Shown piece after piece: positions 48,485 to 59,059 of a stretch of 64,000 nt of DNA. A program made the position numbers and the translations under genes. The notes below the pieces were generated by a model. The model was given only the letters and a program-made list of their open reading frames with translations. It made no database searches and was not told the origin of the DNA. This DNA is from Loxodes magnus (lineage: Eukaryota; Ciliophora; Karyorelictea; Loxodida; Loxodidae). Within the stretch, counting starts at the first letter, position 1. The number at the start of each line of letters is the position of its first letter. The stretch covers positions 186,001 to 250,000 of the forward strand of contig CAMPDV010000151.1 of the NCBI GenBank assembly GCA_946699065.1, written 5' to 3'.

Positions 48485-49230
48485 AATTGTTTAGCAGAGA
48501 ATATTACCGCCGTTTAAAATATATTTGTAAATTTATAAACCCTCGATCTGGAAAGTTTTATTTTGCTCATATATTTCTTGCCTCCTTGTATTTGTTATTC
48601 CATTTTCTTCTATAGATTTCTCCATTCTTATTGCAAAGAAGTTATTCTCTTGGATGCAATTTTTTTTTTGAAAGTTTTGAAACTTCGGACAATTCATGTA
48701 CAAGTATCAAATGCTATTACAAAAATAGCATTATTTTCAAACTCTTTTTCTCGTTGCCTAATCTTTTATGATCCTTGCACTTCAGAGTCCATATTGTGAT
48801 CTAGAAGGTTTTGCAACTTTTAGTGGCTCGTCTAACTCTATAAGATTCTTTAATCTTCTTGTTTTAGTCTTTAATCTTCTATACTTAGGAGTTTGCTTGG
48901 CTGAGCAACTCTCGCTGGTAAACCCATAAGCTGTCAATCTCCCTCTCCTGATTCGTTATTCTTAAATCAAGCTTATCTTTAATTCCGAGATTGATCTACT
49001 TTGTTAGCTGTATATTTTCCTTGTAGAACTTCTTAACCTCTACCAGAAGTTTCACACTACTTTGATGAGCTGTTCCATGCTCATCTTTCCAGAAGGATTT
49101 AATTCTGAGACCTCCTGGTATAAAATAACCTTCGTTTATTTTCTCAGTTTCTCCTCCTCTGTAGAAATCATTACATAATAAGTAGTTTCTGCAGCTTTTT
49201 AATCTCCTCTTCATTCTACTACATCCATGC
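48485..49230 (-). pseudogene. ORF1-only element relic, first family, right arm
   Basis: Inverted counterpart of 21,257-22,015 with the same conserved block (Ser-Gly-x-Met-Ser-Met-Glu-Gln) and the same lost knuckle. No additional function visible. Confidence 0.58.
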
Positions 49231-49940
49231 TCCTACTTTCTTGAAGCAGCTAAAAATTCCTTTCTAAATTACTATATAATTTTTATATTTATTTTCAATT
49301 AAATAATCTATTGCTAGTAATACTAAATAACAGAAGAAACTTGTAAATTTAATAATGTTTAATAATCTTAAAAATTAGCAGCCTACATAAAGTAAATAAG
49401 TTTATGATATCTAGTTTACTATTTTTATCTAAAGTATAGGAAAACTAACTTTAATGCCTATTTTAAAGAGAAAGGAGTTAAAAGTTTAGTTAATTATTAA
49501 AATGTTAGGTTTGAAATGTTTCTAATATGATATAGTATTTTAAAGTATAATAAATTTAATAATTATAAATCATTAAGTTACACTTTGGGAAATAATAAGT
49601 TAAGAAGAAAAATAAAAATTAATCATTTAAAATAAGTCTTTCACTTAGAATTTTAGATATAGCTAAAGAGCATATTTATCTTTTAAGATTACTAAAATAA
49701 ATAAAATTATAAAATTTTCCTTTTTTAAAGTTATTTTTATCATCAAAATGCTTATTTTTTATTTTATCTGTTTAATTTTACTGTAGATAGAAAATAATTG
49801 AAAGAAGTTCAATAGCTTATTAAAAATTTTTATAAGCTATAAAGTTAATATTTTAGTACTTAAGAAAGTAATTTATATTTTTCTTTTTAGTTCTAATTTA
49901 ATTATTAAATATATGTTGAATATAATCACTTTATATAATT
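49231..49940. other. AT-rich region, right arm
   Basis: Inverted counterpart of 20,551-21,256. Nothing recognised. Confidence 0.2.
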
Positions 49941-50235
49941 AAAAAATGAAAGGAGATGAGGTTGATTTTCTGATAAAGTATTCTAGAATTATGAATAAGA
50001 TAAAGTTCCTATCCTGTCACTGAGAAGGTCCCTGATTAGAGTTAATCTCAGCAAGTGAACAAAATCTTTCTGGCTATCCACTCTTGCTAGTGGTTTTAAA
50101 CTTTCCTGCCTATAGTTATGGAACTCCCTAGCGGAAGTTTATTCAATTAAGCAACATGATATCCGCGTTATGTGCAACAAGAGAGTGCCCTGGGTCGAAA
50201 GGAATTTCCAGTTCTTCGAAAGAGAAGCTTTTTAA
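49941..50235 (-). mobile_element. Unclassified 300-bp repeat module (family 4), right arm
   Basis: Inverted counterpart of 20,252-20,550, with the palindromic TTCTTCGAAAGAGAAGC at its end. Non-coding. Confidence 0.55.
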
Positions 50236-50894
50236 CTTTATCATTAAACTAAAAATAATAACTTTATAAATCTTTTATATCTTAAGCTAATTAAGTATCT
50301 CTACCTCTTTAGATAGAACTTTAGTTTAAATATGATAATTAATAGATATTATATTTTTACTTTCTGCTATAAACATTAAAGAATATCCCCTAAGTATAAA
50401 TAAGCAGCTAAATAGAAATAAACATAGAACTATTTTAATACATTTAATTACAGTGCTCTAGAAATATAAAGTGCAAATCTATATACTAGAAGATATGTTA
50501 CTTATTCCCTAAAAGTAATAAAATAAATAAATCAAAATATAAAAGAGAACATTATTTTTTATTATTATTAAGGGTAAAATAAACTAGCTTGCTTAATAGA
50601 TTATAATTGACTATTATTTCATGATAATAATTATTTTAAATAATTATATTTATTAATTAATAAATGCTAAACATTAACAATTAAAGTTAAAATAAGAAAT
50701 AGAGTTTAGAATAAAAAGCTTTCACTAGAAACTACTAGAAGAAGTATTTAAATCTAGAATGAAATGATGAACTATAAAAATGATAGAATAATATGGACAA
50801 ATGGACGAAATATAGAATTCACTAGTTTTTAATAGTGATTCTTCTTTAATTAATTTCAAAGAAGCTACAAATTTAATAGAAAAGCACAGGCAGA

Positions 50895-53300
50895 TGCAAT
50901 AAAACCTCCAAACGAAAGATTTGGAGTCGCTACAAATTAAATAAGTAAACCTAATAATGAGGTTATTAAAGTAACTACTTACAAATTTTAGTAAAAAACC
51001 GGTAAGCAAATTCATAAGCGTTCCACTAGAACTGCTTAGAAACTCTCTTCAAGGTGGGCATTAATAATGGCGTATTATAATAGTGTAGAAGATGAAGTTA
51101 AGATGAGATTTAGAAGAATACTAATAATAGTATTAAATGTAAAATAAGGAAACTAGTGAGAAAGAAAGCAATATTAGTAAATTAAAATTAACTAAATGTT
51201 AAGAGTTTTCGAGCTTGCTGGAGTTACAACCAGTTTCACTCTGCCATTTTTTTTACATGGATGTAGACCATGACCTTTTTTGATAAGTGGCAGGTTACCA
51301 CTAATAAATTTAAGTAGGTCTTGCAAGGAGTTTTTTTCTATATATTCCAGTTTTTGTTATCCATAATTTGTTAAGTCGATATATGTTTTTTATTGTTCTT
51401 TTTCGTTTAATCTTTTTCATTATTAGCAGTTTCTTAGTAGATGATAGCTTGATTGACAGTATCTGCAATTTTTTTTATTATTGTTAAATTGAACTTTTAT
51501 TAAAAAATGTTTCTATTTTTTCAAGTCTTTTAATTATGTTATTATCGTAATTTTCAAATTCTTTTTATAGGTTATATTTTTTTTCGTACGAAGTGGCTAT
51601 TTTTCTACTTCCATCTTTTAAGAATATTTAAAGTTTTGCTAAGATTATTTTCAGAGTTGCTCTTCCGTTACTAGGTTGTTTTCAATAAGTTAGTTTTTTA
51701 ATATTACATGTTCATTGCTTTAGTCTTCTATAAAGTTTGTTAACTCCCTCGATTAAAGATTTTAATTGTAAATTGTTTCTTCGTATTTAATTATTTGCGC
51801 TTACATTGCCTCAATCTTGATTTGTAGATCTTCCTGGATCTGTATTTTATGCTTGTTAGATTCAATTACACCTGTCATAATTTTGCCTTGTGAAGATGAG
51901 CTTGAATCTGATTTCTATCTTTCCTATTTGCGTAACTCCTGCGCTGCCTTTTTTTAGCTTATCTTATTTAATTTTTAGAAAGGCGGATGTTTTGGTGCAT
52001 CTTTTTTAAAGGAAGATTAGTAATGATTTATGTTTAAAAGAAGTGGTGACTTAAGATATAAAATAATGAATTAGTGTAATGAAAAGTGATTGACTTATAC
52101 TAATAGATAGCAATAATGGTAATATAAAAGGAAAATATGTTTGAGATATTTAAACTTTGATAAGTAACTAAGAAATATCAAAAGTAGATTATAAAAGTTA
52201 TATAAAATTTATTAGAAATATAAACTATTATAGAATAACTTTTAGTCACTCAAATCTGATATATAGTAATATCACAAAAAACTAGTTCATGAAATGACTT
52301 AAGTTCTCCACTTATTACAGTAGCTAAATGGTTTAAAGAGATGAAATAATTAGTATAGTTTAAGAGATGTAATAGAGTATGAGAATTAAGTAAATGAAAT
52401 AGATGAACTATAATCTAATTAATTGAAGCCAATGCTAAGGTTGATTTAAGCTTAAATGATAGGAGGAAATAATTGATAATGAAACTTAGCAGTGATAATA
52501 ATAGATTATATTAGAATAGAACTAATATTTACTTGAACAAATTACCTAGAATTTAATAAGCTCCAACAGTTATATTCTTAATATTAAAAATGATAAAATA
52601 AGTAATTTATAGATTAAGAATAGAAAGCTTAAATGGAAATTTTAACTTTGAATATTGAATTAGATAAGTAAAGATAAGTATGAAATAAATATACTTTTCA
52701 AAATTAAATTCTATTAAAAAATAAGGAAATTCAAATGATTAAAGAATTATTATTAAATCTAACATACAAAAGAAATTAGTAATTAATAGTAATTTTAGAA
52801 GAAGTAATATGTAAATGCATAAACTTAAACATTATATGGAAATATTTAAACAAAAGATAGTATTATCTAAACAGATAAATCAATAATAAACAGTTCTTCT
52901 GTGTCCAAAATTTACTCAAACAAATATAATCAAACAAGCTAATTTAAACTTAAAATAATTAATAGGAAGCATCAACTAATACTATTATAACATAATATAA
53001 TAACTAATAATGTCAAGTTAAATTGCTAGATGAAGATTTTGTTTTACTATAGCATTAATATCACTAACTCAACTTAAATTTAAAGTACCCAAAATATGTA
53101 GACACTTGAGATAAAAATAGAGGAGTTTTAAAAACTTAATTCTAATTTGAAAAAAGATATATTTAATTATTCTACTAAAAGCTGAAAAAAGGATTAATAA
53201 AACTAAACAGATTTGATTGATGTTATTTATCAGAATTAAACCTTACAATATTAATCTTAATATTCTTAAAAGGAAACATGGAGAAGAAGATAAAATAATT
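50895..53300 (+). pseudogene. LINE-R ORF1 (coiled coil, interrupted)
   Basis: The N-terminus (Met-Gln-Gln-Asn-Leu-Gln-Thr, then Leu-Glu-Ser-Leu-Gln-Ile-Lys-Gln) aligns over about 60 residues with the ORF1 of LINE-3 at 36,578, which fixes the start. An ORF1-only element splits it at 51,190-52,010. The remainder is Asn/Gln/Ile-rich coiled coil with frame changes. Near 53,270 a basic motif Lys-Arg-Lys-His-Gly-Glu-Glu and Pro-Pro-Ala-Lys-Arg is shared with LINE-3 (38,700). It could be a nuclear localisation signal at the ORF1/ORF2 boundary. Confidence 0.55.
51190..52010 (-). mobile_element. ORF1-only retroelement, second family, right arm
   Basis: Inverted counterpart of 18,478-19,310, lying antisense inside the ORF1 of LINE-R. 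The middle 3' stem-loop is perfect here (CATGG/CCATG near 51,260), compared with CGTGG/CCACG in the 31-kb element: a compensatory pair change. Protein region frameshifted as in the left arm. Confidence 0.7.
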
Positions 53301-53576
53301 CCACCAGCAAAACGTATGAGTAAACATAATAATAAAAAAGAGCGTGATTAAATAATATGTCAATCTAACTGGTCTATAACTTTAAACATTTATTAAATCA
53401 GAAACTTGAAGACGTCCATAGTATGAAATGTATATAAGGTAGATATGTCACAGTTACTTAAGATTTAGAATAAGGTACATGTGATAGTGTGAAAAGTAAA
53501 ATTGATATAGATAGAAAGCGTAAGTAATATATATTTTGATACAATATTTTCATTAACATCCTGAACATGGAAAAAG

Positions 53577-56500
53577 ATTAGTACACATTTAGATTAACCA
53601 ATAAGGATAAAAGAGTATCTGCATTTACGAAAGTGGACTACCTGCAGGAAAAAATTAGAAAGGACTAATAAATTTAAAAAATAAAGATGGGACATATAAA
53701 TATTAATGGAATAGCGTGAATATTGAAGAATTTATCAGAGATAATAGTATAGATATTTTATCAATAAACCTGATAAAAAGAAGACTTTCCTCCAATATTG
53801 ATAAATGGATTTAAAACATATTTTAAGAACTCAGGAAAAGGAGGAGGTGTATGCCTAATTGTAGGAGATGAACTTAATAGTACAGAAATACATAAGTTGA
53901 AAAAGAAATGATTCATAACAATTAAACTGGATAATATTTTAATCACATCTTGTTACATGCCTGATAGCGGAAAAAGTTAAGATGTTAAAGATTTAGCGTA
54001 TGAACAACTAAATACATTGCTGAATTAATATAATGATACATATACTGATGGGAGATTTCAATGCTCTTTTATAAGGTTTCGGAGACAATCCTGAAAATAC
54101 TTATGATAATACCAATAGGCTATAAGAATTTTGATTATAAAATGATCTTGAGATAGTGAATGATAGTAACATTAATACATGTATACACAAAGGAACAGGA
54201 AAAATGTATTGTAATGATTATATCATTATAAACAACCATTTGAACTTAATTAGTTTGCAAATAAACTGCTCATAATAATACTTTATTTTCTGATCATATT
54301 CCAATCACTGTCGACTTTATCTATAATTCTATAGTCTATTGGGAAAAGATAACTCAGAGAAAATATAAAATTAATAGATTATAAGATGCAATAGATAGGC
54401 AAAAATATTAAGAATCTACAAACTTATCTAGAATTCTGTTAGATAGATTAAGATAATCTTGAAGATTAATATGAATCCATCAAAAGTAACAAGACAATAT
54501 TAAATATTAGCTTCGTTTATTCCAGACTCAAATTATAACAAACTTCCTCGAGCTCTCACAAAGAAATATATAGAGGCAAAAAGAGTTAACTCAGAATATA
54601 AGGAAGCTCACATAAAATTTGGAAGAATAAACTAGCAAGTAACTAATCTTCATGAGGCAGCAAAACGACTTTGGAAAGACTTCAAGTATAATCTATGAAA
54701 ATTTAAAAAAACCAAGCAAAAAAGAAGTTTCTACTTCTTAGTGGAGATTCTAAGGAAATTTTTTCACAAGTTAAGAAAATTCTAAATCCTTTGAAGAGAA
54801 ATACTATGAACTTTAATTAAGAAATCAAAAATAAATTAATTGAATCATGAGAAAATTGTGTTTTTAACGAGCATTCTAATCTAACTCAAGAATAGATAAA
54901 TCTTAGTAATTAAAAAATAGATAAAATATACGATAATATTTAAGAAATTAAAGATTATCCACTCTCGTATTTGTAAGGAGTTGATCTTTTTACCATAAAA
55001 GAAATATAAGAAATTATAAAATAAATTCCGAATGGAAAAGCAGCTGATCCAGATGGAATAAAAGTCGAACTTCTGAAATATGGTTGATAATATTTATTAA
55101 TAATTCTTCATTCTTTTCTGAATAATATGCTAAGACTTGGAAGAATCCCTTAGGAATTAAATATATCGGTGATAATTCCAATATTTAAAAAAGGAAATAA
55201 AGATGATTGGAAAAACTGACTACCTATTTCTCTTATTAATACTATTCTAAAACTATATGATAAAGCTTTAACAAAAAGACTATACAATCTGATTTATTAG
55301 AGAAATTTGATTCACCCTTCATAAATGGGATTTATGAAAAACAGATAAACAACTTAATAAATTTGAATAATATAACAAATAATTGATAACTATCGGAAAT
55401 GTGCTAAAGGTAAGACTAAATTGATAGCAACATTGATAGACATTGAAAAAATATTTGACTCAATAGAAAGAAGACTCTTGTTTGACTAACTTAAGAGAGT
55501 TAAATTACCACTTGGAATAATAATAGCCTTAGAATCGTTTTATAAAAACCTAAATTTCTTTTATCATAGATGGTAAGAGCACCAGAACTTTATAATTCAA
55601 CAATGGAGTTATGTAAGGAAGTTCTCATGGACCAGTTTTAGCATTATTGTATTATGACATAGTAATTAGATATCTGGAAAGTAAAAGTAACTAATTGGGA
55701 TTTAAATGCCATGATTCAAGTATTAGCTTCGCTTGTAGAGGATGGGCAGATGATCTTATTCTTCTTTCCAAATCTGCAAAGTAGATGTAGAATTTAATAA
55801 ATGAAGCAAATAAAGTTTTTGCATGAACACATTTAAAGATTAATGTTACCAAATCCGAATTCATCTAATTTCTAAAGAAGAATCAGAAATAATAAATTTT
55901 AAATTTATAATTAGGAAATTAACCAATTGCTTAAAAAGAACAAGTAACATATTTAGGAGTTATTCTACATTAGAAGAAGAACTTAAATCCCCATTGCAAA
56001 GAAGTTGCATTTAAATATATAGCTGCAATGAAGAAAGCTGTTTTTTAACTGATGAGATATAAGAATGTAACTCCTTGACATTTTAAAACTTTATGTAGAC
56101 TTTTTACATTACCTAAAGCAGAATATGGAGGAGACTTAGTACCATGAAGTATTCAAAAAGGAGTAACTGGAATTTTGAACAGAAAAGAATCAAGCATGAG
56201 ATTAATTTCAAGAAAAGCTTTTTAAGTAGCAACTTCAACATTTAATGAATCATGTTATATAGCCTGAATTGATTACCCTTTAAGCACATTATGGCTATAA
56301 AATTCTTCAGATTCTACCATAAAATTAAATAAGAAAGTACTGATTTTCCAAGATCAACAATAGGCTCTCTTTTCATTAATATATGGAAAAAAGGATTTCA
56401 ATACTACGATTAAGAGTAGCAATTATCAGGCCTTTATAATATCGATCTGCAGAATTAATAGAATAATAGCAATCTTAAAACTTTTACTAAACATGTAAGA

Positions 56501-57031
56501 GAAAAAATACAACAATATTTCTACAAAGTAGCTACTAAAAAATTTATGAGAATGAAAACAGCTAAAGTATATACTGAATAATTTGGTAATCTTTAACAAT
56601 TTCCACAAATTACTTATACTAAATTAAACAAATAGTATAGACGAGAAATTATCAGTATATATAAACTTAGAACCTAAACTTATAATTTCCGTAAGGATCT
56701 TTAAGATCGTCATTACCCCATTGATAATCCCTATTGTATGTGTGGAGAGTATGAAACTTTCGAGCATATCTTTAAATGTGTGTACTATTCTAATATAATG
56801 AATTGATTATCGGAAAATATCGGAAATTATGACTTAAGGCGCCTTATACTATACGATCAAGAATATCTAAACTCATTTTCAAGGTCTAAATTGGAGTATT
56901 TAGACTTATAGATCAAAATATTTCATAAGAAGCTAATGACAAGGAGACTTGAGATTCTAGAAATGGAGAAAGCAAAAAAGGAAGAAGCTAAAGATGAATA
57001 GAAAGAAGAACTAATTAAAGAAAAATGATGA
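53577..57031 (+). pseudogene. LINE-R ORF2: APE endonuclease, reverse transcriptase, Cys/His segment
   Basis: APE motifs in order: Asn-Ile-Asn-Gly (53,706), Gly-Gly-Val-Cys-Leu, Ser-Cys-Tyr-Met-Pro, Met-Gly-Asp-Phe-Asn-Ala (54,040), Asn-Asp-Tyr-Ile, Ser-Asp-His-Ile-Pro (54,290). RT motifs: Asn-[TGA]-Leu-Pro-Ile-Ser-Leu-Ile-Asn (55,214), Asp-Ile-Glu-Lys-x-Phe-Asp, Gln-Gly-Ser-Ser-His-Gly-Pro, Gly-Trp-Ala-Asp-Asp (55,740-55,754), Tyr-Leu-Gly. The C-terminus has Cys-Met-Cys-Gly-x7-His-x3-Cys-like spacing (56,735). A 4-bp deletion near 53,728 and other indels break the APE frame, so it is probably inactive, although the RT region is well preserved. Tandem TGA TGA at 57,026-57,031 is the likely stop. 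Confidence 0.8.
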
Positions 57032-57149
57032 AATGTAAACAAGATTAAAAAACAATTTAAAAACATTTACTAACGTCTATAATTGAAAGAAGCAATTCTT
57101 GCAATTAAAGACGTCAAAAAACTCTTTTAGTTAAAATAAATAAATAAAT

Positions 57150-57483
57150 TTTTTATAACAATTTTAGCTCTTAAAATCTCTAATAATTCAAATGTAATAT
57201 TTATAAACTATTTTTTGGTATTTTTAGATATTTTATAGATTAGGAGTTATTCTAAAAGATTCACATTAGTATTTAGGTATATTAATTTTCTATTTTAGAT
57301 CTAGTTTTATTGGATATTTTCATGATTTATTTAATAATTTTTTAATAATCTCTCAAAAATTAAATTTAACCATTATCTTATTGTCGTTTGATTTAGATAT
57401 TGCAATTCCGTCCTAGATTTTTAATTTTTAATTAAATCTTATTAAAATTATTATTTAATAGTGTAGATATTAAAGTTATTATA
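57150..57483 (+). repeat. Upstream part of TRIM copy D, left fragment
   Basis: Matches 745-1,090 in copy A. The match continues at 58,893 after the inserted ORF1-only element. Directly abuts the end of the right inverted arm. Confidence 0.7.
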
Positions 57484-58892
57484 TTCATTTTTAAAATAGA
57501 TTCTGTTTTCTAGTCGACCGAATAGGTAATCCGGTGCAGTCATTTCTTCATTGCAAGTAATCTTGCAATAGATGCCACCACAAACAAGTAAGGACAGGAC
57601 ATTGTGTGATAAGCCTTACTTGTTTGAGGGTTCTCTCTATCGGTACGAGAGGCCGACTAGAGGGAATTGAAATCCAGATCTCAGAGTTATCCTAATATTA
57701 CATGTCGCTATTCTGATAAAATAGAAAACAACAAAGTCATGACTGAGATAAAAAACAGATATTACTTAGATTAATTAACCTAATTGGGCCATTTGACACA
57801 AATATTGGAATGTTCTATAACTCCAGCCTTTGGAAGAATTACGAGAATTTAAAGAGTGAAGGCAATCAATTTTGATTATTAAAATGGAGAGAAGAAGACA
57901 AGAAGCAAAGAGATCAGATGAAGCTAGAAACAAATCTAGCCTATTATTAGAATATATAAAAATGGCTTCTAAGAAATAACAGAACTTTGAACAAAATATT
58001 TAAACAGGAAAATTCTCTAAAAAATAAAAAAGCGAAATCATTACAATGAGTGAAAGTGAGAAATATGATTGATATGAAGAAAATTAACCACTTGGAAATC
58101 CAGAATTAAAAAAACTTCTGACACATACTCAAATAGAAATATTATCTAAGTCATTAAAAGAGTTTATGTTCAAAAATAGATACCTCACTGATAAAGTAGA
58201 AAAATTAGAAAAACTAATAACGTCTTTACTTGAGAAACAATATTAATCATCATAAGAAATAGAAAACAAACTGGAACAAAGAATTCTTTAAATTTAATAA
58301 TAAATTCAGGTAACGCCATTTTCGTTTTAGCAGAATTAATCAGATGCTATGGAAATAGAAAATGAAGCCTCAAATTAAAATAAACAGTAAACGTTTATTT
58401 AAAAAACTAGTAAATTTAGATTAAGTAAATATTACAGGAATAATAGTTTAAAAGAAGAATAAAATGCTACGTGTGCAATAAATAACACAATGAAAATACT
58501 GCTACTAACTAAGCGAAATTAAAGAAAGAATAAATAAGATAGTTTTAGAAAACTATTTAGGATATATCCAACATAAAGCGGAAAAATTTATAGAAAAAAA
58601 TTCTTTAATTCAAATCTTAATCCTTGGATAAATAATTAGTAACGCTACGTGCAAGATCAAAATTATTCAGAATATTAAAGGATGGTGCATTAATGAAGTG
58701 CTACACCGCCTAACTAAGCCTAGTAGAAATTCAAGACAAACTAATGGAGACAAGCTAATAGAATAGGTCAGATGGCCGACTACTAAGGCTTTAATTAAGC
58801 TTTTAACTTTAACTTTAATAATTAAATTTGGTTTATTAATTTTTTCGTGGTGAACCAAACAATGGTGGTACCACACTTATTTAATTAATTAA
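57484..58892 (+). mobile_element. ORF1-only retroelement with structured 5' UTR, inserted upstream of TRIM copy D
   Basis: The flanks rejoin to the uninterrupted sequence of copy A, so the insertion is clear. The 5' UTR (57,500-57,670) has an outer stem CTAGTCG/CGACTAG, a stem TTGCAAG/CTTGCAA and a 12-bp stem starting AAACAAGTAAGG; it resembles the SINE2 module at 23,451. ORF1 begins at 57,884. The 3' UTR has TTTGGTT/AACCAAA and GTGGTACCAC and ends in a TTAA-rich tail. No RT. Confidence 0.78.
57884..58800 (+). CDS. ORF1 protein of the 57.5-kb element
   Basis: Open from ATG 57,884 in one frame: basic N-terminus (Met-Glu-Arg-Arg-Arg), a coiled coil (about residues 75-150) and Tyr-Pro-Thr-Gln-Ser-Gly-Lys-Ile-Tyr-Arg-Lys-Lys (about 58,570). 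The knuckle is visible only in another frame (Cys-Tyr-Val-Cys-Asn-Lys-Gln-His near 58,465) and has lost its last Cys and spacing, so two nearby indels have damaged it. One TGA (58,068) is read as Trp. C-terminal end not determined. Confidence 0.6.
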
Positions 58893-59059
58893 ATAATGTC
58901 AGATGATTTAATATAAAAATTTATTATTTATGATATATAAAAGAAATTTATATTTATGGTTTAACTTCTATTTACCTTTTCTTTGAGTGAAAAAAAAAAC
59001 TAAATTATAAGTTATTATAGAATTTATTATTTTTATATTAAAGTAAAATAAAAAAAATA

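Larger units (their letters stand above)
41923..57145 (-). repeat. Right arm of a giant inverted repeat
   Basis: Inverted counterpart of 13,315-28,640. It starts at the abrupt end of LINE-3 near 41,923 and ends at the 3' tail of LINE-R near 57,145. It lacks the SINE1 that sits inside the LINE of the left arm (14,068-14,393). About 13.3 kb separates the two arms. The outer edge abuts sequence homologous to positions 745-1,090, which is the upstream part of copy D. Confidence 0.88.
50715..57145 (+). mobile_element. LINE-R: APE-type non-LTR retrotransposon in the right arm
   Basis: Order: 5' UTR with a hairpin around GATTCTTCTTT...AAAGAAG, ORF1 from ATG 50,895 (interrupted by an antisense ORF1-only element), ORF2 from about 53,577, a 3' UTR with a strong hairpin (ACGTCT...AGACGT, about 57,073-57,110) and an AAAT-repeat tail ending near 57,145. 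It matches LINE-L in inverse orientation and is related to LINE-3. Its 3' end coincides with the outer edge of the right arm. Confidence 0.82.

Noticed and set aside
13315..57145. Inverted repeat as a simple assembly artefact
   Set aside because: The arms differ by many substitutions, indels and a SINE insertion, which a duplicated contig would not show. Junctions still deserve long-read confirmation.
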